A stretch of 64,000 nt of DNA from Pseudoduganella sp. (lineage in GTDB: Bacteria > Pseudomonadota > Gammaproteobacteria > Burkholderiales > Burkholderiaceae_D). Below are positions 45,481-54,225 of the stretch, piece after piece. Made by a program: the position numbers and the translations under genes. How positions within the stretch are numbered: position 1 is the first letter of the stretch; each line of letters starts with the position of its first letter. The notes beneath the pieces were generated by a model. That model saw nothing but the letters and a program-made list of their open reading frames with translations, was not told where the DNA came from and searched no databases. The stretch covers positions 1-64,000 of the forward strand of contig JAJTCO010000033.1 in the NCBI GenBank assembly GCA_021323265.1, given 5' to 3'.

Positions 45481-47045
45481 ACAAGGCCGCTGAATTGCCG
45501 AACTCCCTGCCGCTCGGCACGCGCCTGGCGGAGTTCGAAATCCGCGAAGTGATCGGGGAGGGCGGCTTCGGCATCGTCTACCTGGCCTTCGACCATTCGC
45601 TGCAGCGCACCGTGGCGATCAAGGAATACATGCCGACGGCGCTGGCGTCGCGCGCTTCGGACCATACCGTGTCGGTGCGCTCCAAGCGGCATGCGGAAGC
45701 GTTCGGTGCCGGCTTGCGCAGCTTTATCAACGAGGCGCGCCTGCTGGCGCAGTTCGACCACCCGGCCCTGGTCAAGGTGTACCGCTTCTGGGAGCTGCAC
45801 GGCACGGCCTACATGGCCATGCGCTACTACGAAGGCCGTACCTTCAAGGCGGTGTGCCGCGACAATCCTGAACTGGTGAACGAGGCCTGGCTGAAGGGCT
45901 TGCTGAAGCCCGTGCTGGGTGCGCTGGAAGCCCTGTACGCGGCCAACATCCTGCACCGTGACGTCTCGCCGGAGAACATCATGATCCAGCCGGACGGCCA
46001 GCCCGTGCTGCTCGACTTCGGCGCCGCGCGCCAGATCGTGCAGGACATGGCGCAATCGCTGACCGTGATCCTGAAGCCGGGCTTTGCGCCGGTCGAGCAG
46101 TATGCCGACGACGAGTCGATGCGGCAGGGCCCCTGGACGGACATCTATTCGCTGTCGGCCGTGATGTACGCGGCCATCACCGGCAAGGCGCCGCCGGCGG
46201 CGGTGGCGCGCATGCTGAACGATCCGACCGAGCCGCTGGCGGTGAGCGGGCGCGAAGGCTACAGCACGCAGTTCCTCGACGCCATCGACCGCGGCATGGC
46301 GGTCCGGCCGGAAGTGCGGCCGCAGTCGATCGCTGAATTCGCCGCGTTGCTGGGTATCGGCGAGCGGCCTGCCGCTGCCGCCTTGCCGCCGGTTGCCCCC
46401 GCCGGTGGCGCGGCCAAGGCCGCTGCCGTCGCCGCCGCGGCAGTGCCGGTCCAACGCCCGGCCGCCGCCAAGGCGCCGGCCAGTGTCGGCGTCCAACCAG
46501 GCGCCAAGCCCGGCGCCAAGGCCATCGCCAAGCCGGACCCCAAGGCTGGCGCGCGCGCCACGCCCGACGCCAAGCGCATGCTGGCCGGCGCCGGCATGGC
46601 CGCGCTGCTGCTGTCCGTGGCCGGCGCGTTCTGGTTGGCCGGCGGCAGCCCGGCCGCGCCGCCCGGCCCGCAAGTCACGCAGGTTGTGCAAGCCGAAGCG
46701 CGTCCAGTGCCGGCGGCGCCGGAAGGGGCGGCCGCGCAGAGCGCCAGCGCAGCCGTCAGCGAAACCGCCGCTGCCGCCAGCGCGAGCGCAAGCGCAAGCG
46801 CCCAGGCCGCCGTGCGCGCGCCAGCTGCACCGACCACGGGCAGCGTCAGCATCGCAGTCCAGCCCTGGGCTACAATCTACGTTGACGGCGTCCAGAAAGG
46901 TATCACGCCGCCTTTGAAGAAATTGACGTTGCCACTGGGCGAACATGTGATTCGCCTGGAGAACCCCAACTTCCCAGCTCATGTGCAGAAAGTCACCGTC
47001 GAGGCCAGGAAGCCCGTGACCATCAAGCACGATTTTGGAAAATGA
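45477..47045 (+). CDS. Membrane Ser/Thr protein kinase with C-terminal PEGA domain (PpkA-like)
   Basis: A 522-residue Hanks-type kinase. The kinase domain (about 15-285) is complete: GEGGFGIVY, AIKEYM, HRDVSPENIM and LDFGAAR with GFAPVEQY in the activation region. An Ala/Pro/Lys-rich linker (about 300-365) leads to one membrane helix (about 369-390), a second Ala-rich stretch, and a C-terminal PEGA domain (about 455-520: ATIYVDGVQKGITPPLKKL) that should lie in the periplasm. The start at 45477 overlaps the phosphatase stop and has GGGGAGG upstream. The PEGA domain could sense envelope state; PpkA of type VI systems usually has a different periplasmic part. Confidence 0.92.
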   Translation: MNKAAELPNSLPLGTRLAEFEIREVIGEGGFGIVYLAFDHSLQRTVAIKEYMPTALASRASDHTVSVRSKRHAEAFGAGLRSFINEARLLAQFDHPALVKVYRFWELHGTAYMAMRYYEGRTFKAVCRDNPELVNEAWLKGLLKPVLGALEALYAANILHRDVSPENIMIQPDGQPVLLDFGAARQIVQDMAQSLTVILKPGFAPVEQYADDESMRQGPWTDIYSLSAVMYAAITGKAPPAAVARMLNDPTEPLAVSGREGYSTQFLDAIDRGMAVRPEVRPQSIAEFAALLGIGERPAAAALPPVAPAGGAAKAAAVAAAAVPVQRPAAAKAPASVGVQPGAKPGAKAIAKPDPKAGARATPDAKRMLAGAGMAALLLSVAGAFWLAGGSPAAPPGPQVTQVVQAEARPVPAAPEGAAAQSASAAVSETAAAASASASASAQAAVRAPAAPTTGSVSIAVQPWATIYVDGVQKGITPPLKKLTLPLGEHVIRLENPNFPAHVQKVTVEARKPVTIKHDFGK

Positions 47046-47515
47046 AGAACAAGAACTATCTGATCGCAGCCGCGCTGCTGCTGGCAGGCTGCGCCCATAC
47101 CGGACCGCAGCAACAAACCGCGCCGCAAGGCAATCCCGCCGCGCAGGATGCGGCGCCCGTCGCGGCCAAGCCGGCCGTTGCCGTGCTGCCGGCCTTGCCG
47201 GCAGAACTGCCGCCGGCGCGTAAGGCATTGAACGCAGGCATAGAGATGTACAAGGCTGGCAACTTCAACGGCGCCATCAAGCAGCTTGGCACCGCGCCCG
47301 AGCTGGCCAATGCCGAGGTGCCGCTGCAATTGGAGGCGCTGAAGTACAGCGCCTTCAGCTACTGCGTCACCCAGCGCAGCACGCTGTGCCGCCAGCAATT
47401 TGCCAAGGCGTTCAAGCTCGACAAGTCGTTCGACCTGAGCCCGGGCGAGAAAGGGCACCCGCTCTGGACGCCGTCGTTCGAACGGGCGCGCAAGGAAGCT
47501 GGCAGGAAGAAGTAA
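47042..47515 (+). CDS. Lipoprotein of the kinase cassette (TssQ-like)
   Basis: A 157-residue lipoprotein with lipobox LLAGC (Cys 17), an Ala/Pro/Gln-rich spacer (about 20-55) and a C-terminal TPR-like helical part (ALNAGIEMYKAGNFNGAIKQ, SAFSYCVTQRSTLCRQQFAKAFKLD, DLSPGEKGHPLWTPSFERAR). The pattern resembles the TssQ-type lipoproteins that accompany some type VI secretion loci in beta-proteobacteria; that assignment is tentative. Its ATG overlaps the kinase stop (ATGA), so it belongs to the same translationally coupled unit. It may link the kinase's periplasmic PEGA domain to the outer membrane. Confidence 0.75.
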   Translation: MKNKNYLIAAALLLAGCAHTGPQQQTAPQGNPAAQDAAPVAAKPAVAVLPALPAELPPARKALNAGIEMYKAGNFNGAIKQLGTAPELANAEVPLQLEALKYSAFSYCVTQRSTLCRQQFAKAFKLDKSFDLSPGEKGHPLWTPSFERARKEAGRKK

Positions 47516-47518
47516 GAA

Positions 47519-47704
47519 TTAATGGACGACGCGTAGTGCCGGGGTATGACGCAACAAGTTGACGATTTCTTCATCCTCGAAACCGTTTCGCTTCAGGAAG
47601 ATCCAGGCGTGGATGCTGCCCGCTTCCACGTTGATCCGCATGGCGATTTGAATGACATCCTGCGAAGCGAATTCCGTAGCCGCCAGTTGTGTTCTGGTGT
47701 TCAT
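47519..47704 (-). CDS. Small protein of unknown function
   Basis: A 61-residue protein, not recognised, without signal peptide or membrane segment. Predicted to be mostly helical (FASQDVIQIAMRINVEAGSIHAWIFLKRNG; FEDEEIVNLLRH). A GAGGG ribosome site nine bases before the ATG supports it. The stop is three bases from the stop of the convergent lipoprotein gene. It has the size and acidity of small regulatory or adaptor proteins, but no function can be assigned. Confidence 0.55.
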   Translation of the reverse strand: MNTRTQLAATEFASQDVIQIAMRINVEAGSIHAWIFLKRNGFEDEEIVNLLRHTPALRVVH

Positions 47705-47906
47705 ATTGATTACCCTCGCGTCACAACCCGTTATCCCAGACGGGCTCTCAAGCTTATAGTCACACTTTCTTCCCTAAATTTCCAATAGAAAGCGATCTGG
47801 TGCGGCAAGCGCACCACGTTGTGTTCATGCTTCGGACAACATTGTCCCGTCCACCAAAGCGACTCGGCGTCCGCGCCGGACCCCAGGGGGGACCGGGGCT
47901 GATCTG
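47705..47906. other. Intergenic region with two palindromes
   Basis: No convincing gene. It holds a stem-loop TGGTGCG-gcaag-CGCACCA (47798-47816) and a perfect 14-base palindrome GGACAA-CA-TTGTCC (47833-47846), 16 bases apart, followed by a G/C-rich stretch with CCGGACCCC and GGGGACCGG before the sulfurtransferase stop. The promoter of the small minus-strand gene at 47704 should also be here. The structure could be a small RNA, an operator or a dispersed repeat. Confidence 0.45.
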
Positions 47907-48764
47907 TCAGGCGGGGCCGGTGGCGACGGGGCGGGTGGGAATGGCGCACCATTCGGACCAGGAGCCGGGGTAGAGGGCGGCGCCTGGCAGGCCGGCGACT
48001 TCCAGGGCCAGCAGGTTGTGGCAGGCGGTGACGCCGGAGCCGCATTGCATCACGGCGTGGTGCGGGGTGCCGACGATGGGGGCGAGTTCCTGCTGCAGCG
48101 TGGCGGCGTCCTTGAAGCGGCCGTCGGCCTGCAGGTTGTCCTTGAAGAAGCGGTTGCGCGCGCCGGGGATGTGGCCGCCCACCGGGTCGATGGTTTCGTT
48201 CTCGCCGCGGAAGCGGTCGTTGGCGCGGGCGTCCACCACCTGCAGGCGGGCGCTGGCGAGGTTCTCTTCCACTTGCGCTGCCGTGACGGTGCGTACCAGT
48301 GCGGGACGTTCGGCAATATTGCCGCGCGGGCGTTGCGGGGCCGGGGCCGTGACCAGCGGCAGGCCGGCCGCGTTCCAGGCAGCCAGGCCGCCGTCCAGCA
48401 CGGCGACCGCGTCATGCCCGAGCCAGCGCAGCAGCCACCACAGGCGCGCGGCGTACATGCCGCCCTGCGCGTCGTAGGCCACCACCTGGCTGTCGTCGTC
48501 GATGCCCCAGGCGCGCAGCGTGGCGAGCAGGGCGGCGCGTTCGGGCAGCGGGTGGCGACCGCGGAACACGCCGTCGGCGCCGTTCTTGGGGCCGGACAGG
48601 TCGGTGTCGAGGTGGGCGAACTGGGCGTTCTGCAGGTGGCCTTCGGCGTAGGCGGCGCGGCCGAGGGCCGGGTCCATCAGGTCGTGGCGGCAGTCGAGGA
48701 TGACCCATTGCGGGTCGTCCAGGTGCTGTGCGAGGGTGTGGGCGTCGATCAGGGTGGTGTACAT
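47907..48764 (-). CDS. sseA: 3-mercaptopyruvate / thiosulfate sulfurtransferase (SseA-like)
   Basis: A 285-residue two-domain rhodanese. The N-terminal inactive rhodanese repeat (VILDCRHDLMDPALGRAAYAEGH region) is followed by the catalytic repeat with active-site loop QCGSGVTAC; CGSGVTA favours 3-mercaptopyruvate over thiosulfate. DARANDRFRGENETIDPVGGHIPGARN is the family motif before the second domain core. The protein is cytoplasmic and would give persulfide sulfur for cofactor or cyanide chemistry. It is followed downstream by a palindrome-rich gap and lies eight bases after the EamA permease gene, so the three minus-strand genes (Rieske, EamA, sulfurtransferase) may form an operon. Confidence 0.9.
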   Translation of the reverse strand: MYTTLIDAHTLAQHLDDPQWVILDCRHDLMDPALGRAAYAEGHLQNAQFAHLDTDLSGPKNGADGVFRGRHPLPERAALLATLRAWGIDDDSQVVAYDAQGGMYAARLWWLLRWLGHDAVAVLDGGLAAWNAAGLPLVTAPAPQRPRGNIAERPALVRTVTAAQVEENLASARLQVVDARANDRFRGENETIDPVGGHIPGARNRFFKDNLQADGRFKDAATLQQELAPIVGTPHHAVMQCGSGVTACHNLLALEVAGLPGAALYPGSWSEWCAIPTRPVATGPA

Positions 48765-48772
48765 GCGTGTCC

Positions 48773-49687
48773 TTAAACTTCGCTGGCAATCGGGTCGGTC
48801 TGGGAAATGGCTTTGCCCTTGTCCGTGTTGCGCGTATTGTAAAACGTGGCTGCCACACCGGACAGCACGATGATCGCCATGCCCAGCCAGCTCAGCCAGT
48901 CAAAGCTGTCGGCGAACAGCAGCACGCCCCAGATACTGGAAAACACGATGCCGCTGTACTGCAGGTTGGCCACCACCAGCGTCTTGCCGACACGGTAGGC
49001 GCGCGTCATGGCCACTTGCGCGGCGGTGGCGCACAAGCCCGTGCCCAGCAGGAGGAGGGCGCCGTAGCCGTTGTCGAGCGGGCTCCAGTGCCAGCCGGCG
49101 CCGATCACGTGGCCGCCGAAGCCGGCCACGAAATTCATGCCGGCGAAATAGAACACGACGCGGCTTTCCGGCTCGCCGGCCAGGCCCAGCTTGCGCACCT
49201 GCATGTAGGCCATGGCGGTCAGCACGGAAGAGCCGAGCGCCACCAGGGCCGGCATCAGCTGGTTGGCGTGGAAGGCCGGCTGCAGCAGGCAGGTCACGCC
49301 GACGAAGCTGAAGGCGACGGCCAGGATCAGCGGCCATTCGACGTGGTTCTTGCGCTGCCACCAGCCATGGCCGAACAGCCAGGCCGCGATCCAGATCGGC
49401 GACAGGTAGTTCAGCGTCATGGCCGTGGCCAGGGGGAGGGCGGCGATGGTGTAGTACCACAGCCAGAGGGAGGCCACGCCGACCACGCAGCGCCACAGGT
49501 GCGCGTAGGGCATGCTGGTCTTGAACGATCCGCCCTGCAGGCGGATCATGGAGCCGAGGATCACGATGCCGATGATCCCGCGGTACATCACGATCTCTGA
49601 AGTGCTGAAGAGTCCCGATGCCAGTTTCACGCACACCCCCATGGCGGCGAACAGGAAACTGGCAAGTAGCATCCAGAGTGATTGCAT
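48773..49687 (-). CDS. EamA/DMT-family transporter
   Basis: A 304-residue permease with ten hydrophobic helices in two EamA repeats (first repeat ends near LLQPAFHANQ, second begins VALGSSVLTAMAYM). Landmarks include MGVCVKLASG, MYRGIIGIVILGSMI and LYYTIAALPLATAMTLNYLSPIW-like (here WYYTIAALPLATAMTLNYLS). The start at 49687 shares a base with the stop of the Rieske oxygenase gene (TGATG), so the two proteins are made together; a longer start overlaps that gene and is not needed. The substrate, perhaps the oxygenase's substrate or product, is unknown. Confidence 0.88.
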   Translation of the reverse strand: MQSLWMLLASFLFAAMGVCVKLASGLFSTSEIVMYRGIIGIVILGSMIRLQGGSFKTSMPYAHLWRCVVGVASLWLWYYTIAALPLATAMTLNYLSPIWIAAWLFGHGWWQRKNHVEWPLILAVAFSFVGVTCLLQPAFHANQLMPALVALGSSVLTAMAYMQVRKLGLAGEPESRVVFYFAGMNFVAGFGGHVIGAGWHWSPLDNGYGALLLLGTGLCATAAQVAMTRAYRVGKTLVVANLQYSGIVFSSIWGVLLFADSFDWLSWLGMAIIVLSGVAATFYNTRNTDKGKAISQTDPIASEV

Positions 49688-50799
49688 CAGACTACCAGCT
49701 TGCTGTCCAGCTTGCTCCGGTACCATTCATGGAAGTGCTGCATGCCGTCTTCCATCGGGGATTGGTAGGGACCGGCATCGTTTTCGCCGCGTTCCAGCAG
49801 GATCTTGCGGCCGGCATCCATGCGCATGCCGATTTCATCGTCCTCGACGCAGGTTTCCATGTAGGCGGCCCGCTCGGCTTCGATGAATTCGCGCTCGAAC
49901 AGTACGATCTCTTCCGGATAGTAGAACTCCACCACGTTCCTGGTGCGGTTCGGGCCGTCCGGCCACAGGGTCGACACCACCAGCACGTGCGGGTACCACT
50001 CCACCATGATGTTGGGGTAGAGCGTGAGCCAGATCGCGCCATGCTTGGGCGGTTCGCCATTGCGGAACTTGAGCAGCTGCTCGTGCCACTTCTGGTAGGT
50101 GTCCGAACCGGACTTCTTCAGGCCGCGGTTTACGCCCACCGTCTGCACGCTGTAGTCGGTGCCGAACTCCCAGCGCAGGTCGTCGCACGTGACGAAGCTG
50201 CCCAGGCCCGGATGGAAGGGCTCGACGTGATAATCCTCCAGGTAGACCTCGATGAAGGTCTTCCAGTTGTATTCGCACTCGTGCACTTCCACGTGGTCCA
50301 GCATGAAGCCGCTGAAATCGAGGTCCTTGGTCACGGACAGCGTCTTCAGCTTGTCCATCACGTTGTAGCCGTTTTGCTCGAACAGCAGGCCGTTCCAGTT
50401 TTGCAGCTGCGCCTTGGGCAGGTTCAGGCACGGGGTGTCCGGGAAGTGCGGGGCGCCAATCAGCTCGCCTTTCAGGTCGTAGGTCCAGCGGTGCAGCGGG
50501 CAGACGATGGTCTCTGCGTTGCCGCGGCCATTGAACATCAGCGCCTGGCGGTGGCGGCATACATTCGACAGCAGTTCGATACCATTGGCGTTACGGACCA
50601 GCATGCGGCCTTCATTTTCAGCCGCCAGCGTGGCAAAGTCACCAACGTTTGGCACCATCAGCTCGTGGCCGACGTAACGCGGACCTTTCTTGAATAGTTC
50701 CTGCATTTCACGCTGCAGCAGCGTTTCGTCAAAATAGACGTTGACTGGAAGTTGCGCGTTCGAACGCGCCAGCTTGGCGTGGCTACCCAGATCGGACAT
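49687..50799 (-). CDS. Rieske non-heme iron oxygenase, alpha subunit
   Basis: A 370-residue aromatic-ring-hydroxylating-type or N-demethylating oxygenase component. The Rieske [2Fe-2S] ligands are Cys 81, His 83 (CRHR) and Cys 100, His 103 (CPLHRW). The mononuclear-iron histidines are in EDYHVEPFH (His 191, His 196), with an acidic ligand expected in the C-terminal part. The overall size and EVYLEDYHVEPFHPGL motif fit the single-subunit choline/stachydrine/carnitine-monooxygenase-like branch rather than large dioxygenases. No ferredoxin or reductase gene is adjacent. The promoter should be in the AT-rich stretch 50810-50910. Confidence 0.88.
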   Translation of the reverse strand: MSDLGSHAKLARSNAQLPVNVYFDETLLQREMQELFKKGPRYVGHELMVPNVGDFATLAAENEGRMLVRNANGIELLSNVCRHRQALMFNGRGNAETIVCPLHRWTYDLKGELIGAPHFPDTPCLNLPKAQLQNWNGLLFEQNGYNVMDKLKTLSVTKDLDFSGFMLDHVEVHECEYNWKTFIEVYLEDYHVEPFHPGLGSFVTCDDLRWEFGTDYSVQTVGVNRGLKKSGSDTYQKWHEQLLKFRNGEPPKHGAIWLTLYPNIMVEWYPHVLVVSTLWPDGPNRTRNVVEFYYPEEIVLFEREFIEAERAAYMETCVEDDEIGMRMDAGRKILLERGENDAGPYQSPMEDGMQHFHEWYRSKLDSKLVV

Positions 50800-51057
50800 C
50801 CAAACCCCCCTTAATTAAATATCAAACCAAGAAGAGAAAGATCCGCAAAGACCTGAATTCAGAGAATAAAAACGGTATTTCGGACAGAACCGGAGATTAT
50901 AGCGCGAAATGGACTATCTTCGCTGAACTTTCTGGGGTGGGGCGCCCGCTAGCTTGCATGGCAGGATTTGCAACGTTCTGCCCGGTTTAGAAGGGGCTTT
51001 TTAGACCCGCAACGGGACTTTGCTCTAAAATAGCGGGCTACACTCAAGTGATACATC
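50800..51057. promoter_or_regulatory. Divergent promoter region between the Rieske oxygenase and xseB
   Basis: A 258-base AT-rich gap with no gene. TAAAAT at 51026-51031 is a candidate -10 for the xseB operon, 27 bases before its ATG; the oxygenase promoter is expected around 50815-50900 (TTAATTAAATATC, AATAAAAACGG). I see no strong -35 or operator dyad. Confidence 0.4.
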
Positions 51058-51297
51058 ATGTCCAAGAAAATGAATGCGCCCGCCACCTTCGAGGAAGCCA
51101 TGGCAGAACTGGCCCAGCTGGTGAGCCAGATGGAGGCCGGCCAGCTGCCGCTGGAAGCGTCCGTCGCCGCCTACGCGCGCGGCTCGGAACTGGTGAAGTT
51201 CTGCGCCGGCCAGCTCGACAAGGTCGAAGCCCAGGTCAAGGTCCTGGAAGGCGACATGCTCAAGCCCTTCGCCGAAGGCGAGGAGGCCGCCCAATGA
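51058..51297 (+). CDS. xseB: Exodeoxyribonuclease VII small subunit
   Basis: A 79-residue helical protein that binds the large subunit XseA to form the single-strand DNA exonuclease VII. The family motif TFEEAMAELAQLVSQMEAGQLPLEASVAAYARG (here named by its ends, TFEEAM and AAYARG) and VKFCAGQLDKVEAQV are present. No strong Shine-Dalgarno. Its stop overlaps the ispA start as ATGA, the usual xseB-ispA-dxs order of beta- and gamma-proteobacteria. Confidence 0.93.
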   Translation: MSKKMNAPATFEEAMAELAQLVSQMEAGQLPLEASVAAYARGSELVKFCAGQLDKVEAQVKVLEGDMLKPFAEGEEAAQ

Positions 51298-52184
51298 CCG
51301 CATCGTTCCAGGATTGGATGAAGACCGTGCAAGCCGGCATGGAGCAGGACCTGGCGTCCTACCTGCCGGCTGCGGACGCGGTCCCCGCCAAGCTGCACGC
51401 CGCCATGCGCTACGCCGTCCTCGACGGCGGCAAGCGCGTGCGCCCGCTGCTGGTGCACGCGGCCGGCGCCCTGTTCGGCGCCGATGCGCAAGCCCTGAGC
51501 CGCGCCGCCGCGGCCTTGGAAATGATCCATGCCTACTCGCTGGTGCACGACGACATGCCTTGCATGGACGACGATGCACTGCGCCGCGGCAAGCCGACCG
51601 TGCACGTGGCGTATGACGAGGCGACCGCCCTGCTGGTGGGCGATGCGCTGCAGGCGCAGGCCTTCTCGGTGCTGGCGCATGCGGAGGCGCTGCCGCCGGC
51701 GCGCCTGGTGGGCATGCTGCGCCTCCTGGCCGACGCCGCCGGTTCTGCCGGCATGTGCGGCGGCCAGGCCATCGACCTCGATAGCGTGGGCCTGAGCCTG
51801 ACGCTGGAACAGCTCGAACGCATGCACCAGTTGAAGACCGGCGCCCTGCTGCGCGCTTCGGTCGTGCTGGGCGCGATGGCGGGCAAGGATTTGACGCAAG
51901 CCGAGCTGGCGGCGCTGCACGCTTATGCGCGCGCCATCGGCCTGGCATTCCAGGTGGTCGACGACGTGCTCGACGCCACCGCCGATTCGGCCACGCTGGG
52001 CAAGACCGCCGGCAAGGATGCGGCGGACAACAAGCCGACCTACGTCTCCATCCTGGGACTGGAGCCGTCGATCGCCCTGGCGGAAAAACTGCGGCAGGAG
52101 GCGCACGCTGCGCTGACGCCGTTCGGAGAACAAGCTCTGCGCCTGCGTGAACTCGCAGACCTGATCGTGCAGAGGAAGGCATAA
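51294..52184 (+). CDS. ispA: Farnesyl diphosphate synthase
   Basis: A 296-residue trans-prenyltransferase condensing IPP with DMAPP and geranyl-PP. The first Asp-rich motif reads DDMPCMDDD with LRRGKPTVH following, and the second is FQVVDDVLDATADS; GGKRVRPLL and KTGALLRASV are further landmarks. The FARM spacing (two residues, Pro-Cys, inserted within the first motif) is that of short-chain IspA. The start at 51294 overlaps the xseB stop; AGGAGG lies upstream. It ends directly at the dxs ATG with no gap, so the three genes are coupled. Confidence 0.96.
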   Translation: MTASFQDWMKTVQAGMEQDLASYLPAADAVPAKLHAAMRYAVLDGGKRVRPLLVHAAGALFGADAQALSRAAAALEMIHAYSLVHDDMPCMDDDALRRGKPTVHVAYDEATALLVGDALQAQAFSVLAHAEALPPARLVGMLRLLADAAGSAGMCGGQAIDLDSVGLSLTLEQLERMHQLKTGALLRASVVLGAMAGKDLTQAELAALHAYARAIGLAFQVVDDVLDATADSATLGKTAGKDAADNKPTYVSILGLEPSIALAEKLRQEAHAALTPFGEQALRLRELADLIVQRKA

Positions 52185-54053
52185 ATGAAACTGCTTGACA
52201 CCATCAACAATCCTGCGGACCTGCGCAAGCTGTCGCGCCACCAACTCACGCCGCTGGCAGAGGAGCTGCGCTCCTTCCTGCTCGATTCCGTGTCCAAGAC
52301 GGGCGGCCACCTGTCGTCCAACCTGGGCACGGTGGAGCTGACCGTCGCGCTGCACTACGTGTTCAATACGCCGCAAGACCGTATCGTGTGGGACGTGGGC
52401 CACCAGACCTATTCGCACAAGATCCTGACCGGCCGCCGCGACAAGTTCCATACCCTGCGCCAGTTCGACGGCATTTCCGGCTTCCCGCGCCGGGTGGAGT
52501 CCGAATACGACACCTTCGGCACCGCGCACTCGTCGACGTCGATTTCGGCCGCGCTGGGGATGGCCATGGGCGCCAAGATCAAGGGCGAGCACCGCCATTC
52601 GATTGCCGTGATCGGCGACGGTTCGATGACCGCGGGCATGGCCTTCGAGGCCTTGAACAATGCGGGCGTGCAGAAGGACTGCAACCTGCTGGTGATCCTG
52701 AACGACAACGACATGTCGATCTCGCCGCCGGTGGGCGCCCTGAACCGCTACCTGGCGCGCCTGATGTCGGGCCAGTTCTACGCGGCGTCGAAGAATGTCG
52801 CCAAGTCGGTGCTGCCAGGCCCGCTGCTGGAAGTGGCCAAGCGCCTGGAAGAACACGCCAAGGGCATGGTGGTGCCGGCCACCATGTTCGAAGAACTGGG
52901 CTTCAACTATATCGGCCCGATCGACGGCCACGACCTCGATTCGCTGATCCCGACCCTGCAGAACATCAAGCAGCTCAAGGGCCCGCAGTTCCTGCACGTG
53001 GTGACGCGCAAGGGCCAGGGCTACAAGCTGGCCGAGGCCGAGCCTGTCCTGTACCACGGTACCGGCAAGTTCAATCCTGCCGAAGGCATCAAGCCGGCGC
53101 TGGCGCCGTCCAAGAAGACCTATACCGAAGTGTTCGGCGACTGGCTGTGCGACATGGCCAAGGCCGACAAGCGCCTGGTCGGCATCACCCCCGCCATGCG
53201 CGAGGGCTCGGGCATGGTGCGCTTCGACAAGGAATACCCGGACCGCTACTTCGACGTGGGCATCGCCGAGCAGCACTCGGTCACCTTCGGCGCGGGCCTG
53301 GCCTGCGAGGGCCTGAAGCCGGTGGTGGCGATCTACTCCACCTTCCTGCAGCGCGCCTACGACCAGCTGATCCACGACGTGGCGCTGCAGGACCTGGACG
53401 TGACCTTCGCGCTGGACCGCGCGGGGCTGGTGGGCGCCGATGGCGCCACCCACGCCGGCAACTATGACCTGGCCTACCTGCGCTGCATCCCGAACATGGT
53501 GGTGATGGCGCCGTCCGACGAGAACGAATGCCGCCAGATGCTGAGCACGGCCTACCATTACCCGGGTCCGGCAGCCGTGCGCTATCCGCGCGGTGCGGGC
53601 ATCGGCGCGGCGATCCAGCAGGAGCTGACCACGCTGCCGATCGGCAAGGGCGATATCCGCCGCAAGGGCCAGAAGATTGCGATCCTGGCCTTCGGTTCGA
53701 TGGTGGCGCCGGCCATGGGCGCGGCCGAACTGTTGAACGCCACGGTGGCCAATATGCGCTTCGTGAAGCCGCTGGACGTGGAACTGGTCAAGCAGCTGGC
53801 AGCCGAGCATGACTACCTGGTGACGGTCGAAGAGGGGTGCATCATGGGCGGCGCAGGCGCCGCCGTGGCCGAAGCCCTGGCGGCCGAGGGTATTTGCAAG
53901 CCGATCCAGATGCTCGGCCTGCCGGACAAGTTCATCGACCACGGCGACCCGGCCAAGCTGCTGGCGCTGGTGGGCCTGGATGCCGCCGGCATCGCGGCCT
54001 CGATCAAGGCGCGCTTTGGCGGCGAGCCACGCTTGGTGGTGAACAACGGCTGA
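52185..54053 (+). CDS. dxs: 1-deoxy-D-xylulose-5-phosphate synthase
   Basis: A 622-residue thiamin-diphosphate enzyme making DXP from pyruvate and glyceraldehyde 3-phosphate, for isoprenoids, thiazole and pyridoxal. Landmarks: the N-terminal [20 protein letters not shown], the catalytic His region [30 protein letters not shown], the TPP-binding [18 protein letters not shown], and the pyrimidine domain [17 protein letters not shown] and [13 protein letters not shown]. It ends the xseB-ispA-dxs operon; an intrinsic terminator follows 18 bases later. It depends on TPP made by the thi operon at 18.7-23 kb and supplies DXP to ThiG. Confidence 0.98.
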   Translation: MKLLDTINNPADLRKLSRHQLTPLAEELRSFLLDSVSKTGGHLSSNLGTVELTVALHYVFNTPQDRIVWDVGHQTYSHKILTGRRDKFHTLRQFDGISGFPRRVESEYDTFGTAHSSTSISAALGMAMGAKIKGEHRHSIAVIGDGSMTAGMAFEALNNAGVQKDCNLLVILNDNDMSISPPVGALNRYLARLMSGQFYAASKNVAKSVLPGPLLEVAKRLEEHAKGMVVPATMFEELGFNYIGPIDGHDLDSLIPTLQNIKQLKGPQFLHVVTRKGQGYKLAEAEPVLYHGTGKFNPAEGIKPALAPSKKTYTEVFGDWLCDMAKADKRLVGITPAMREGSGMVRFDKEYPDRYFDVGIAEQHSVTFGAGLACEGLKPVVAIYSTFLQRAYDQLIHDVALQDLDVTFALDRAGLVGADGATHAGNYDLAYLRCIPNMVVMAPSDENECRQMLSTAYHYPGPAAVRYPRGAGIGAAIQQELTTLPIGKGDIRRKGQKIAILAFGSMVAPAMGAAELLNATVANMRFVKPLDVELVKQLAAEHDYLVTVEEGCIMGGAGAAVAEALAAEGICKPIQMLGLPDKFIDHGDPAKLLALVGLDAAGIAASIKARFGGEPRLVVNNG

Positions 54054-54070
54054 CCGGCCTCCTACACGAA

Positions 54071-54097
54071 AAACGGCGCTGCGGCGCCGTTTTTTTT
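54071..54097 (+). terminator. Intrinsic terminator of the xseB-ispA-dxs operon
   Basis: AAACGGCGC and GCGCCGTTT form a nine-base stem with loop TGCG, followed by a run of eight T residues (54090-54097). Textbook rho-independent terminator. Confidence 0.95.
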
Positions 54098-54225
54098 GCC
54101 TAGCACATTAATAGTGTTGCAATATTTCCGCAGCGTACATCTTTCCACTTGAGCAACATCGGCGCCTCGGCTAACGTGGGGGGCTGCAAATAACGATTTG
54201 CTAATTTAACCCCTGGAGGAATGTG

